Below are positions 45,503-54,851 of a stretch of DNA of 64,000 bases, piece after piece. The notes beneath the pieces are model-generated. The model had not been told where the DNA came from. It saw only the letters and a program-made list of their open reading frames with translations, and did not search any database. Made by a program: the position numbers and the translations under genes. Source of the stretch: Sulfitobacter maritimus (GTDB lineage Bacteria > Pseudomonadota > Alphaproteobacteria > Rhodobacterales > Rhodobacteraceae); the NCBI RefSeq assembly GCF_013346665.1, contig NZ_JABVBB010000019.1, positions 1 to 64,000 on the forward strand. The letters run 5' to 3'. Numbering within the stretch: position 1 is the first letter of the stretch; each line of letters starts with the position of its first letter.

Positions 45503-45873
45503 GCGAGACTTCGCGTAGATTGCGTTTTATGGGCAAGATCAAAGAAGACGTGCTAGCGAAAACGGCCAATACCTCTTCGCCGGATGTCACCTTTGGGATC
45601 GAGAGCGACGGCGCGTATCGGGGTATTCTGGAGCTCTATATCATCGACGCCGGACGGGCGGAGATTGGTCTTTCGGTCGAGGACGCCTACCAAGGGCGCG
45701 GCATGGGGCGTGCGTTGTTCAACCGGGGGTTGGCCGAGGCGCGGGCCAGAGGGTTGGACACGGTAGATGTGCATTTTCTGCGTTCCAACCAAGCGATCCG
45801 GAAGCTTTGTCTTGAGGCGGGCGGCGACATTCGCGCAAACGGATCAGACTGTATGTCGACCATCAAACTCTGA
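45421..45873 (+). CDS. GNAT family N-acetyltransferase
   Basis: A 150-residue protein with the acetyl-CoA binding motif A of GNAT enzymes, DAYQGRGMGRALFNRGLAEA (Q/RxxGxG at about 98-103), and the following strand GLDTVDVHFLRSNQAIRKL. The N-terminus (LRETLLWHYRRLSETSRRLRF) is the form seen in GNAT proteins that follow HYRRLS, common in roseobacters. The acetylated substrate is unknown. Confidence 0.85.
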   Translation: MQATTPHPLIFTLPKLRETLLWHYRRLSETSRRLRFMGKIKEDVLAKTANTSSPDVTFGIESDGAYRGILELYIIDAGRAEIGLSVEDAYQGRGMGRALFNRGLAEARARGLDTVDVHFLRSNQAIRKLCLEAGGDIRANGSDCMSTIKL

Positions 45874-45948
45874 CACGCGCCCCTGCGCGGCTGGACGGCT
45901 TGCATCAGACATGCAAGTTTACCCTTTAGCAGACTAGAGGGCGTTGCG

Positions 45949-47493
45949 ATGATTACGGCAGTTGCGAAATTTCTTGCCGGGCTGGTCGTAACCCTCGGCG
46001 TTTTGGTCGTGATTGCCCGTCTGGCCTTTCCCCTGCCCGAGATCGAGAACCGTCAGGATACGGAGGCCCTACCTCCGACGGCGGAGGGGGCGTTGGCGAC
46101 GGCTTTGGCATCCCAAGAGGAAGCACATCAGGGGCAAACGGGTGTTGCGCCCTTGCAAAATGGGGCGGATGCTTTTGCGGCACGTATCCTTCTGGCCGAT
46201 GCGGCGGTGTCCTCCATCGATGCGCAATATTACATTTGGCATGACGATCTGACCGGCACGCTCTTGCTCGGCGCCCTACGCCGCGCGGCGGATCGGGGGG
46301 TGCGGGTGCGGCTTTTGCTTGATGACAACGGGACCGCGGGTCTGGACCCGGAGCTTGCCACGCTCAACGCCCATCCGATGATCGAGGTGCGGTTGTGGAA
46401 CCCGTTTAACCTGCGCCGGTTCAAGATGCTGTCCTATGGCTTTGACTTTTTCCGGCTGAACCGCCGCATGCATAATAAATCCTTCACCGTGGACGGCCAT
46501 GCGACGATCCTTGGCGGGCGCAATATCGGGGATGAGTATTTCGCGACCGGCCCGACCGCGCTTTATGTCGATCTCGACGTTTTGGCAGTGGGGCGGGTGG
46601 TGGCCGATGTGTCAGCAGACTTTGACCACTACTGGCGTGCGGATGCGGTTCATCCTGCGGGGCCGATTGTTGGCGCACCGTGGGAGGGTGATCCGCTTGC
46701 CGCACGGCTGGCAGGGTTGGAAGCGGACCCGCAACTTGCTGAGTACCGACAGATTTTGCAAAGCTCAGACATCGTGAACGCCCTTGCAGCGGGGGAGTTC
46801 GGCGTGGAGTGGACCACAGCACAGTTGGTGAGCGACGACCCGATCAAGGGCGAGGGCGCTGTCGCTCGGGAGGACTTGCTGGCCACACGGTTGGCCAAGG
46901 CGGTCGGAAAGATTGACAGCCACTTTGACGGGGTTTCTCCCTATTTCGTGCCCGGCAGGGCCGGGGTCGAGGCGTTTGCGCAACTGGCGGCAGGCGGGGT
47001 GCAGGTGCGGATGTTGACCAACTCGCTCGACGCGACAGATGTGCTGCCGGTCCATGCGGGTTATGCGAAGCGGCGCAAGAGTATGCTGCGCAGCGGTGTG
47101 CAACTTTACGAATTGCGCCAGCAAGCTGCGGTGGATGCGCCGACAGACCGGATTGGCCCTTTCGGGTCATCGGGCGCGAGCCTTCACGCCAAGACCTTTG
47201 CCGTGGACGGCGCGCGGATTTTCGTGGGCTCGTTTAACTTTGATCCACGATCCACCACATTAAACACAGAGATGGGTCTTTTGATCGACAGCGCGCGTAT
47301 GGCACAGGGGCTGCACGACGCCTTTGACGCGGACCTGCGCGGGCTGGCGTGGCGGGTGGAACTCGACGATGGAGACCTAGTTTGGAGAGACCCGCAAACA
47401 GAGGTTGTGACGACCGATGAGCCGGGAACGAGCCTGCTGAAACGGCTGGCTTTGACGATCATCGGTTGGCTGCCGGTTGAGTGGTTGCTCTAG
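45949..47493 (+). CDS. Phospholipase D-like / cardiolipin synthase-type protein
   Basis: A 514-residue protein with one N-terminal membrane helix (about 5-25) and two HKD motifs: H175-x-K177-x4-D182 (RMHNKSFTVDG) and a second near residue 412 (LHAKTFAVDG), each followed by the usual GG/GS-N-D context. Two HKD halves make one active site in PLD enzymes; this group transfers phosphatidyl groups, as in ClsC. The C-terminus (LLKRLALTIIGWLPVEWLL) is typical of this family. It appears monocistronic. Confidence 0.92.
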   Translation: MITAVAKFLAGLVVTLGVLVVIARLAFPLPEIENRQDTEALPPTAEGALATALASQEEAHQGQTGVAPLQNGADAFAARILLADAAVSSIDAQYYIWHDDLTGTLLLGALRRAADRGVRVRLLLDDNGTAGLDPELATLNAHPMIEVRLWNPFNLRRFKMLSYGFDFFRLNRRMHNKSFTVDGHATILGGRNIGDEYFATGPTALYVDLDVLAVGRVVADVSADFDHYWRADAVHPAGPIVGAPWEGDPLAARLAGLEADPQLAEYRQILQSSDIVNALAAGEFGVEWTTAQLVSDDPIKGEGAVAREDLLATRLAKAVGKIDSHFDGVSPYFVPGRAGVEAFAQLAAGGVQVRMLTNSLDATDVLPVHAGYAKRRKSMLRSGVQLYELRQQAAVDAPTDRIGPFGSSGASLHAKTFAVDGARIFVGSFNFDPRSTTLNTEMGLLIDSARMAQGLHDAFDADLRGLAWRVELDDGDLVWRDPQTEVVTTDEPGTSLLKRLALTIIGWLPVEWLL

Positions 47494-47521
47494 CTTGCGC
47501 GCCATTGACGTGGCATTCGAC

Positions 47522-48781
47522 TCAGCGGAAATACCGCGTTGCGGTCAGCCCCTCCATGGAGATTTCGGGCTGTTTTCCCAGGACCAGATCGGCCACCGCA
47601 CGGCCTGAGCCGCAGGCCATGGTCCACCCCAGCGTTCCGTGGCCAGTGTTGAGGAACAGGTTGTCATATTGGGTGGCCCCCAGAACCGGCGTGCCGTCCG
47701 GGGTCATGGGGCGCAGACCCGTCCAGCCTTCGGCTTTCGATATGTCGCCGCCACGCGGGAAAAGATCGCCGATGACGTGTTTGACCGTATCGACCGCATG
47801 AGGTCCAAGCCGGTTGGAATAGCCTGCGATTTCGGCCTGACCTGCAACACGGATGCGATCCCCCAGCCGCGTGATCGCGACCTTATGGGTCTCGTCCATC
47901 ACTGTCGATTGCGGGGCATAAGCATCGTCCATCACCGGCAGGGTGACCGAGTACCCTTTGACCGGATACACCGGCAATTTGATCCCAATGGGATTGAGCA
48001 CGCGGACCGCATAGCTGCCCATGGCGCAGACATAGGCATCGCCGGTGATACGCTCGCCGGCTTCTGTGTCAATGCCAGCGATGCGGCCATTCTCCACAGC
48101 AACTGCGCGGATGGTTTGGCCATAGTGAAAGGTCACGCCCAGTTCGACGCATTTTTCAGTCAGCGCGACGGTGAACTTTCGGCAATCGCCGGTTCGATCC
48201 GCAGTCAGCCGCAGACCGCCGACGAACTTATGCCGGACCTCGGCCAAGGCGGGTTCGGCGCCGATACAGCCATTGCGGTCCAAGACCTCGTAGGGGGAGC
48301 CATATTCGGCCAGAACATCCTGATCCGCCTGTGACGCTTCCAACTGTTTGTCGGTGCGGAACAGTTGCAGCGTGCCTTGTTCGCGTCCGTCATAGTCAAT
48401 GCCAGTGTCGGCGATCAGTTCGGGCATGACATCGCGCGAATAGCTCGACACGCGAACCATGCGGCCCTTGTTGATGCGGTAGCTTTCCTCGTTGCAGTTG
48501 CGGACCATACGCGCGCACCAAGCCCACATGGTCGGGCTGATCAGCGGCCAGATGAACAGAGGCCGCCGCTTCATGAACATCCATTTGACCGCTTTCATCG
48601 GGATGCCCGGCGCTGCCCAGGGGGAGGTCATGCCGTAGCTGAGCTGGCCCGCATTGGCATAGCTGGTTTCCTGCCCCGGCCCGGGCTGTCGGTCGATCAC
48701 CACGACCTCCGCCCCTTGCTTTGCCAGATAATACGCGGTGGTAACGCCGATGACGCCCGCACCCATGACCACGACTTTCAT
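47522..48781 (-). CDS. dadA: D-amino-acid dehydrogenase small subunit
   Basis: A 419-residue FAD enzyme oxidising D-amino acids to 2-oxo acids and passing electrons to the respiratory chain. The N-terminal dinucleotide motif is VVMGAGVIGVTTAYYLAKQG. DadA-typical stretches are SYANAGQLSYG, SPWAAPGIP and the C-terminal GWTGLRPMTPDGTPVLG with NTGHGTLGWTMACGSG. No alanine racemase is adjacent. Confidence 0.96.
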   Translation of the reverse strand: MKVVVMGAGVIGVTTAYYLAKQGAEVVVIDRQPGPGQETSYANAGQLSYGMTSPWAAPGIPMKAVKWMFMKRRPLFIWPLISPTMWAWCARMVRNCNEESYRINKGRMVRVSSYSRDVMPELIADTGIDYDGREQGTLQLFRTDKQLEASQADQDVLAEYGSPYEVLDRNGCIGAEPALAEVRHKFVGGLRLTADRTGDCRKFTVALTEKCVELGVTFHYGQTIRAVAVENGRIAGIDTEAGERITGDAYVCAMGSYAVRVLNPIGIKLPVYPVKGYSVTLPVMDDAYAPQSTVMDETHKVAITRLGDRIRVAGQAEIAGYSNRLGPHAVDTVKHVIGDLFPRGGDISKAEGWTGLRPMTPDGTPVLGATQYDNLFLNTGHGTLGWTMACGSGRAVADLVLGKQPEISMEGLTATRYFR

Positions 48782-48840
48782 TCCAACCGCCTTGTGTACG
48801 ACCCCGGCGCAGCGCCGCAGATCTGTTGAGTTGCCTTAAA

Positions 48841-49281
48841 TCAGCCCTGACAGTCCTCAGAGCGTTGTTCGACCTTGAGGATCGTCAACATGCGCCGCTG
48901 GTTTTCCCGGCGCGTGTCCCAGTAAAAGCTCGCCCCTTCGCGCAGGCCCAAGAGTGCCACGCCGATGGGGGTGATGACCGAGACCTGAGACCGCGTGATA
49001 TCCGCATCTTCAGGATAGACGAGCGTGACCGATTTCTCCTGTCCGGTTGTCTCATCGCGGTAGGTCACCTTGCTGCCGATGCCGACGACATCGCCGGGCA
49101 TTTGCTGATCCTCGACGATCTGCGCCCGGCCGATCTCTTCGAAAAAGCGGTCGGCCAGCGTTGGGTGACGGCGCATCATTCCCTCCGCCAGCGCTTCGAG
49201 GTGAACCAGATCAGCCGCGTTCAAGATCAGATGTGGGTTGGGGCTTGTGACGTGGTCTGCAACCTGAATGGCTTCAGTCAT
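48841..49281 (-). CDS. rnk: Rnk-like nucleoside diphosphate kinase regulator / GreA-family protein (copy 2)
   Basis: A 146-residue Rnk-family protein that shares with the copy at 4358-4792 the stretches EALAEGMMRRHP, VVGIGSKVTYRDET, TLVYPEDADI and SVITPIGVALLGLREG. The ATG at 49281 is chosen because GGAG lies 8 bases upstream. It starts 2 bp after the stop of its degenerate partner gene (49284-49775), so the two are cotranscribed. Confidence 0.87.
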   Translation of the reverse strand: MTEAIQVADHVTSPNPHLILNAADLVHLEALAEGMMRRHPTLADRFFEEIGRAQIVEDQQMPGDVVGIGSKVTYRDETTGQEKSVTLVYPEDADITRSQVSVITPIGVALLGLREGASFYWDTRRENQRRMLTILKVEQRSEDCQG

Positions 49282-49283
49282 TT

Positions 49284-49775
49284 TTAACACTCCTGCGCTT
49301 GAAATCCGGTCTTCTCCGCTGTGCAGAAGGGCTGCACAACGGAGATCACAGATAGGGTGACGATACTGCCGTCTTGGTTCAGCAATGGCGCACGCTCTCC
49401 GACGCGCATGCCGATAAGCGTGGCCCCCAGCAGGGAGGCCACGGCGATCACACCTCCCGGCGCGCCGGGTCTTGCCGTATGCACAAGAAGCCCTGTGCAG
49501 GGCGCAGCACCGTCGATGTCATAGGTCACTTGGGTGCCGCCCAAGACCAGATCGAGATAGGGCAGATCGGCAACGGGGCGCACGTTCAAGAGTTTGTTGG
49601 CGAGCACATAAGCCAAGAGTGTCGACCCCGGCCGGGTGGCGTTATCGCAATCCTCAAGGTGTTCTTGCAGCTTGTGATAGTCTGACTGCGGAAGGACTGT
49701 TGGCGTGTTGCCAAGCGCACGAAAGACGTTGCGGCTGGTGGACGGGGACGGATCGGTTGCAGTGATGTTGGCCAT
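49284..49775 (-). CDS. Degenerate GreA/Rnk C-domain protein, partner of Rnk (copy 2)
   Basis: A 163-residue protein. Its second half (LGGTQVTYDIDGAAPCTG, then VASLLGATLIGMRVGERAPLLNQDGS) parallels both the GreA/Rnk C-domain and the 149-residue protein at 3842-4291. GAGGAGAG precedes the ATG. It immediately precedes an Rnk gene, exactly as copy 1 does. Function unknown. Confidence 0.7.
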   Translation of the reverse strand: MANITATDPSPSTSRNVFRALGNTPTVLPQSDYHKLQEHLEDCDNATRPGSTLLAYVLANKLLNVRPVADLPYLDLVLGGTQVTYDIDGAAPCTGLLVHTARPGAPGGVIAVASLLGATLIGMRVGERAPLLNQDGSIVTLSVISVVQPFCTAEKTGFQAQEC

Positions 49776-50167
49776 GTTCTCTCCTCGGGCGCAGGGCGCC
49801 GCTTTCACGTTTTCCAGAATGTGAAGAGGCCCCGGGGAGTACGTCAGGCGCAGTCGCGCCTAGACCGCCCGGGGATACAGGCGGTTTAGAAGTAGAAATC
49901 GATAATGATCTACGTGTTCCAACATGCAAGACAACCTAAGCACTGGTATGGGCTTCGTCAATCTGGCTGAGAGGACTTCTTAACCCGCGCTGTCTTGCTG
50001 AGCGAGATTGTGCGGAGGGATCGGTCGTTTTAACGTGGATAGGGCAGGCGCAGACTTTCTAGAATGGCTTGGTGGCGTTTGCCGGTTCCGCCAGAGCAAT
50101 GATATGTTAGCCTTTTTAGACATTTGCGTGCGGACTGCGCAGGGTGCAAAGAATAAGGATTAGATGC
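49776..50167. other. Divergent intergenic region between Rnk pair 2 and mscS
   Basis: About 390 bp without a credible gene. It contains an imperfect palindrome at 49860-49889 (CTAGACCGCC / GGCGGTTTAG, 9 of 10 paired, loop of 10), about 85 bp upstream of the Rnk pair, which may be an operator. Promoters for both flanking transcription units must lie here. AAGGA at 50155-50159 is the mscS ribosome site. Confidence 0.5.
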
Positions 50168-51073
50168 GTGAGCTTAAAACTGCACTTCCGCCGGCTGATC
50201 CTGCCGCTGCTGACGATGACCGTTACCGTGGGTCTGGCAACCTTTCAACGTGACCTGCCGGGGGCTTTTGCCGACAGTCAGAAAGTCACACTGTTCCTGA
50301 AGGCTTCTGTCTATCTTTCCGGCGCTTGGCTCGCGAGCCGTGTTTTGGCGATGATACTCGACCAAGCTGCGGGGAAGCGGCCCTATCCGCGCTTGCTGAA
50401 AGACCTGATCGCGGCGGCGCTTTTTACGATCGCCTTGGCCTCCACCGGGGCGCTTTACATGGGGCAGGGGGCGATTGGTGCCTTGGCCGGGTCGGGCATC
50501 GTGCTCGCGTTGCTGGGCTTTGCCATTCGCAACGTCGTGGCCGATACATTGTCAGGCATAGCACTGGCGATGGAGGCCCCGTTTCGCATTGGCGATTGGG
50601 TCGATATCGACACCTTGGCGCTGGCCAAGGTGATCGAGATCGGGTGGCGCACCACAAGGTTGCAGACCCCGGATGCCACCTACATGATCCTGCCCAACAG
50701 CCAGATCGCGCGGCACCGGATCACCAATTTTTCGGCGCCCAAGCGCGAATTCCGGTCACAGGTGAACATCACGCTCGACCATGTTCTGCCGATCGAAAAG
50801 GCGCGGGCGATCATGGTCGCGGCGCTTGGTGAGGCCAAGCTGATCCAGCAAAACCCTGCGCCTGATGTCCGCGTGCGCTCCTACGAAGAGGCGGGCATTT
50901 GTTACACGGTGCGCTATTGGGTGCCACGGTTTGAACAAGCAGTGGACTGTCGAGACGAAGTGTTCCGCTTGATCGATGAGGCACTGCGCAAGGCCGGCAG
51001 CATCGCACCTTACCGCCGCATACAGTTGATCAATTCCCCGGTGGTCTCTGCTCAGGATGACGCGGAGGAATAG
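50168..51073 (+). CDS. Small-conductance mechanosensitive channel (MscS family)
   Basis: A 301-residue membrane protein with about four helices, the pore helix region (ALAGSGIVLALLGFAIRNVVADTLSG) and the beta domain start APFRIGDWVDID. The GTG at 50168 is preferred because AAGGA sits 8 bases upstream; a GTG at 50144 lacks a good site. MscS channels release solutes on osmotic downshift. It is followed 45 bp later by mgtE in the same direction, probably as one operon. Confidence 0.9.
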   Translation: MSLKLHFRRLILPLLTMTVTVGLATFQRDLPGAFADSQKVTLFLKASVYLSGAWLASRVLAMILDQAAGKRPYPRLLKDLIAAALFTIALASTGALYMGQGAIGALAGSGIVLALLGFAIRNVVADTLSGIALAMEAPFRIGDWVDIDTLALAKVIEIGWRTTRLQTPDATYMILPNSQIARHRITNFSAPKREFRSQVNITLDHVLPIEKARAIMVAALGEAKLIQQNPAPDVRVRSYEEAGICYTVRYWVPRFEQAVDCRDEVFRLIDEALRKAGSIAPYRRIQLINSPVVSAQDDAEE

Positions 51074-51118
51074 GAAGTGCCGTGCCGGACCCGTCAAGGT
51101 CGTTAAGAAAGGCCAATC

Positions 51119-52444
51119 ATGTCAGATACCCCGCTATCCCCGCCAGACGAGACCCCCGAGGCGCTTGACCAGTTTTACCGCCAGTCACGGCCCATTGATC
51201 TGGCATCTTGGCTCAGCCAACTACCGGTGGATCAAGCGTGGCATCACCTCGCCGCGCTGCCTCTTCCCCGACAGGCACAGACCTTTGGCGCGCTCCCGGT
51301 GAACGATCAAACAGCGCTCGCCGCCGTTATCCCCACCCCGGATCTAAGCGCCATCGTTGCCCTGATGTCTGCTGATGATCGGGTGGACCTGTTCCAGTCC
51401 CTTGGCCCCATTGCGCAAAAGCGGCTGATCGAGACCCTGCCGCCCGAGGTGAGCCGCGATATCGAACAGCTTGCGCTCTATGCCGAGGAAACCGCCGGGG
51501 CGATCATGACCTCGGATTATGCGGTGCTTGATGCCGCCATGACAGCGCAGGAGGCAATAGGCGCGTTGCGTGGGCAGGCGAGCAGTTCTGAAACCATTTA
51601 CCGCTCCTATGTGGTGGATCAAATGGGGCGGCTTATCGGATCGGTGCGGCTGCATAGTCTGATCCTCGCAGAACAGGATGCGCAGGTCTGTGACCTGATG
51701 GAGCATGACCCGGTATCTGTCAGCATTGATACCGATCAAGAAGAGGTGGCGCAGCGCATTGCGCGCTACGATCTTCTGGCCATTCCGGTGATCGACGACG
51801 CGGCGCGGTTGGTCGGTATCGTAACCCATGATGACGCGTCAGACGTCATGCAGGCCGAAGCGACTGAGGACTTTCAGAAAATATCGCATGTGCTGCCCTT
51901 TAAGCAGAACATGCGACAGGCCGGGATCGGTATGCTCTATTCGCGCCGCATTATCTGGCTGGCGCTTTTGGTGGTGGGCAATCTGTTTTCCGGCGCGGGC
52001 ATCGCGCATTTTGAGGATATGATCCTTGCGTATGTCTCACTGGTGTTTTTCTTGCCGCTTCTGATCGACAGCAGCGGCAACGCTGGTTCGCAATCGGCCA
52101 CGCTGATGGTACGTGCTTTGGCGACTGGCGATGTGCAGATGAAGGACTGGCGGGCGTTGCTCCTGCGGGAATTGGCCGTGGCCGCAGCGCTTGGGGCCAC
52201 AATGGCGGCGGTGGTTTTCCCCATCGGCGCATGGCGTGGCGGCACCGATGTGGCGGTGACCGTTGGGCTGACGATGTTCGTCGTGGTAATGATCGGCAGC
52301 CTTGTCGGCATGTCGCTCCCGTTTTTGCTGAGCCGCCTGCGTCTGGACCCGGCCACGGCGAGCGGGCCGTTGGTCACGACCATTTCGGACGCGACCGGCG
52401 TGGTGATCTACTTCTCTATCGCAACATTGATATTGCAACTTTGA
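51119..52444 (+). CDS. mgtE: Magnesium transporter MgtE
   Basis: A 441-residue protein with a helical N-domain (about 20-125), two CBS domains (about 130-245) and a C-terminal membrane part of five helices (about 270-441) that includes DSSGNAGSQSATLMVRALA and DPATASGPLVTTISDATGV, the conserved pore signatures. MgtE is a Mg2+-gated channel for Mg2+ entry. It starts 45 bp after mscS. Confidence 0.96.
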   Translation: MSDTPLSPPDETPEALDQFYRQSRPIDLASWLSQLPVDQAWHHLAALPLPRQAQTFGALPVNDQTALAAVIPTPDLSAIVALMSADDRVDLFQSLGPIAQKRLIETLPPEVSRDIEQLALYAEETAGAIMTSDYAVLDAAMTAQEAIGALRGQASSSETIYRSYVVDQMGRLIGSVRLHSLILAEQDAQVCDLMEHDPVSVSIDTDQEEVAQRIARYDLLAIPVIDDAARLVGIVTHDDASDVMQAEATEDFQKISHVLPFKQNMRQAGIGMLYSRRIIWLALLVVGNLFSGAGIAHFEDMILAYVSLVFFLPLLIDSSGNAGSQSATLMVRALATGDVQMKDWRALLLRELAVAAALGATMAAVVFPIGAWRGGTDVAVTVGLTMFVVVMIGSLVGMSLPFLLSRLRLDPATASGPLVTTISDATGVVIYFSIATLILQL

Positions 52445-52448
52445 GCAA

Positions 52449-52478
52449 TGGGGCGCGCCAGCCGATTGGCACGCCCCA
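52449..52478. terminator. Hairpin between mgtE and dps
   Basis: Arms TGGGGCG-C-GCC and GGC-A-CGCCCCA (ten pairs with one mismatch) around an 8-base loop in the short gap between converging genes. No T-run is present. Confidence 0.5.
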
Positions 52479-52487
52479 GAAGCGCCT

Positions 52488-52952
52488 TTACCCCGCTGTG
52501 GCGCGAAGCATCCATGTGGTCTTCTCGTGGAAATCCGCCCGCGTGGTGGCGAGATCGGCGGTCACAGGGTCTTCGGCGGCTTCGGCCGTTCCGACCAAAG
52601 CGCGCATTTGTGCGGCAAGACGTTCATGGTCCGCCAGCAGATCGCGCAGCATTTCTTCGGCAGACTGCGACACATCGGCCTCGCGCCCCCCGGAGACTTG
52701 CGCGGGGTTGATCACAGCCGTTTTTCCCAAGGCGCGGATACGCTCGGCGATGACATCGGCGGCGGCGAACATATCCGTATAATGCGTCTCGGTCAGTTCG
52801 TGCACCGTCAAGAAATGCGGTCCGGTCACGTTCCAGTGGTACATATGCGACTTCATCACCAACCGATACGTGGCCGACAGCGCGTCGGACAGAGCCTCCG
52901 CGACAGAGGCGACGTTGGAAATATTGCTGGTTTCGGGATTGGTTGCTGACAC
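52488..52952 (-). CDS. dps: Dps-family ferritin-like DNA-binding protein
   Basis: A 154-residue protein. The ferroxidase-centre pattern is present: H in KSHMYHWNVTG, then HYTDMFAAADVIAERIRALG with the conserved Asp and Glu. The start is GTG at 52952, with AGGAG six bases upstream; a longer frame adds non-family sequence. It stores iron and protects DNA from peroxide. It stands alone, convergent with mgtE. Confidence 0.93.
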   Translation of the reverse strand: MSATNPETSNISNVASVAEALSDALSATYRLVMKSHMYHWNVTGPHFLTVHELTETHYTDMFAAADVIAERIRALGKTAVINPAQVSGGREADVSQSAEEMLRDLLADHERLAAQMRALVGTAEAAEDPVTADLATTRADFHEKTTWMLRATAG

Positions 52953-53053
52953 AGATAGCTCCTGATGTAATTTGGTGAACGACAAAACGCCCGCGCCCCG
53001 GGTGGCGTCACTGGGGCGCGGGCGGCTCATTGGGATGAGCCTGTAAGACTAAG

Positions 53054-53365
53054 CTAGGCCAGAGAGACGTTCTGACCAGCCCGCGCGGGCGAATTCGCGG
53101 AACGGTGCTGAGCGGGGGCGCGAGCCGGTTCTAACCCCAGATCGGCATCGCTCAGCCCGTTAACCACACTGCGGATCTCGCCTCGGTAAATGCCGATATC
53201 GCGCAGGGTGGCATCGTCCATCGCCTCTAGTTCCGCGATGGCGCGGCGGCGCTGCCTGCGACGGGCGAACGAGGTCGCAAGATCGCGGAAGGCTGAGAAG
53301 GGTGCCGCATTCGCTTCTTGCCGCGCGAAATCGGTGAGCATTTTTCGGGTGATATAGATGGCCAT
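53054..53365 (-). CDS. DUF1127 domain protein
   Basis: A 103-residue protein with a DUF1127 motif (RRRAIAELEAMDDATLRDIGIYRGEI, about 50-73). Small DUF1127 proteins in alphaproteobacteria influence phosphate, carbon and RNA metabolism. GGAGG precedes the ATG at 53365. The C-terminal 25 residues are low-complexity Ala/Pro/Ser. Monocistronic. Confidence 0.85.
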   Translation of the reverse strand: MAIYITRKMLTDFARQEANAAPFSAFRDLATSFARRRQRRRAIAELEAMDDATLRDIGIYRGEIRSVVNGLSDADLGLEPARAPAQHRSANSPARAGQNVSLA

Positions 53366-53641
53366 TTGATCCTCCATAACAGCAGGTGCTGCTGGCTGAA
53401 CGCGCGCTGACCAACCGGGTGGCACTGCGCACCTCCGCTGCAAAGCGTCGTTCTGTTTGACTGTGGGAAATGAAATCAAACCCCCGAGCTATGAGCAGAC
53501 CCAAAGGCCGCCCGCTCGGGGCTACCGGCGGTTCAGCAGACGTTCTGCGCTCGGCAGAACCCTCATATGAAAGCGGATCATCATACTGTTGATATAGGAG
53601 CGCCCCCCGCAGCATTCAAGTATGGGGCGGGGTCGGTGAGC
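53366..53641. other. Non-coding gap upstream of the DUF1127 gene
   Basis: 276 bp with no supported gene; the overlapping frames are shadows without family resemblance. It should contain the DUF1127 promoter. CGCCCC/GGGGCG arms at about 53602-53630 form a weak hairpin near the stop of the next minus-strand gene. Confidence 0.4.
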
Positions 53642-53857
53642 CTATGATGTCGCAGGGTCCTCTAGCTTGCTCAGGGCCGTTTTGATCCGGCGGAGCAACT
53701 CCGTCCGGTCGGTGCCATCCATGCCTTCGTCAGACGCGCGCATATAGGCCTTCTTGTCATCCCGCCATGCCTTGAGCAGTTCGATTTTGCGGTCGCGGGT
53801 GAGCGTGTCGTCGTTCACGATTTCCTCTGGGATGTCGTATTTTCCGAAGTATGGCAT
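53642..53857 (-). CDS. Small conserved hypothetical protein
   Basis: A 71-residue, mostly helical, highly charged protein (PEEIVNDDTLTRDRKIELLKAWRDDKKAYMRASDEG). AAAGGAG precedes the ATG at 53857. It resembles short proteins seen in alphaproteobacteria whose N-terminus matches KLLEQWRDD-type helices. No function is known. It is divergent from the pseudouridine synthase gene. Confidence 0.65.
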   Translation of the reverse strand: MPYFGKYDIPEEIVNDDTLTRDRKIELLKAWRDDKKAYMRASDEGMDGTDRTELLRRIKTALSKLEDPATS

Positions 53858-54032
53858 GGCGGCTCTCCTTTGATTATTCTGACCTGAAGCTAGCACGAAA
53901 AACGGTTTGGCAAAAACGCTGGCGTGGGTGTGCGGCAAAGCGGCCCCCGTTGATTTCAGCATGAGGCTTGTCTTCGCTGGCAGGGCGCAGCACAACAGGT
54001 CAACACGATGTGGTTTAGAAAGGTCTGGCCAG

Positions 54033-54770
54033 ATGACCAAAGTCCCGACCACGCGAATTGACAGGCTGCTAGGGTCCTTGGGCTACGGCTCGCGCGGGCA
54101 GATTGCGCAGATCGCGCGGGCGCGCCGGATTGTGCTGGACGGCGTGCCGATCACCGATGTGGCAAGGCGCATTCCCATGACCCCTGATCTTACGGAACGG
54201 ATGACCGTCCACGGCGCCCCGCTGGACCCTTTGCCGGGGGTGGTGGTGATGTTGAACAAACCGCCCGGATACATCTGTTCGCGCAAAGACAGCGGGCCGT
54301 TGGTCTATGATCTGTTGCCCGACCGCTGGCGGCACCGCAAACCCATGCTTTCGCCCGTCGGTCGGCTGGACAAAGAGACATCCGGCCTGCTGTTGCTCAC
54401 CGATGATGGCGCGTTGTTGCATCGGATCACCAGCCCCAACCACGCTGTCGAAAAGACCTACCGGGCCAGTCTGGCGCGGCCCCTTGAGGGCCATGAGGTG
54501 GAGGTGTTTGCCTCAGGCGCGTTAGTTCTGAGCGGAGAGAAAAAGCCGCTGCACCCTGCGAAGCTCAACGTATTGTCCGCCACAGAGGCGCGGTTGAGCA
54601 TTACCGAAGGCCGATATCACCAAGTGCGACGCATGTTCGCCGCCGTGGGCAACCATGTAGAGGCTCTGCACCGCGAGGCGTTGGGCCAACTGCGCCTGCC
54701 GGATGATCTGGGGGAGGGGGCTTGGGTGCTATTGACGGAGGCCGAGATTGCCTCAGTCTTTGCCAAATAG
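54033..54770 (+). CDS. 16S rRNA pseudouridine synthase RsuA-like
   Basis: A 245-residue protein with an S4 RNA-binding domain (about 8-60) and an RsuA/RluB catalytic domain. The catalytic Asp lies in PVGRLDKETSGLLLLTDDG, with NKPPGYICSR before it and the family motif EGRYHQVRRMFAAVGNHV. RsuA modifies U516 of 16S rRNA; RluB/E/F paralogues are hard to exclude. A plasmid copy may be a second homologue of a chromosomal gene (inference). Confidence 0.9.
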   Translation: MTKVPTTRIDRLLGSLGYGSRGQIAQIARARRIVLDGVPITDVARRIPMTPDLTERMTVHGAPLDPLPGVVVMLNKPPGYICSRKDSGPLVYDLLPDRWRHRKPMLSPVGRLDKETSGLLLLTDDGALLHRITSPNHAVEKTYRASLARPLEGHEVEVFASGALVLSGEKKPLHPAKLNVLSATEARLSITEGRYHQVRRMFAAVGNHVEALHREALGQLRLPDDLGEGAWVLLTEAEIASVFAK

Positions 54771-54851
54771 CTGGCGCGGAACAGTGACCAGCGGCGCTAC
54801 ACAACCGGCAAGACCGCGTTATAACGTGCGAAAGATTGAGTTGGATAGACA

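Noticed and set aside
49654..49929. 91-codon minus-strand frame upstream of Rnk pair 2
   Set aside because: Overlaps the start of a supported gene in another frame and lacks a ribosome site.
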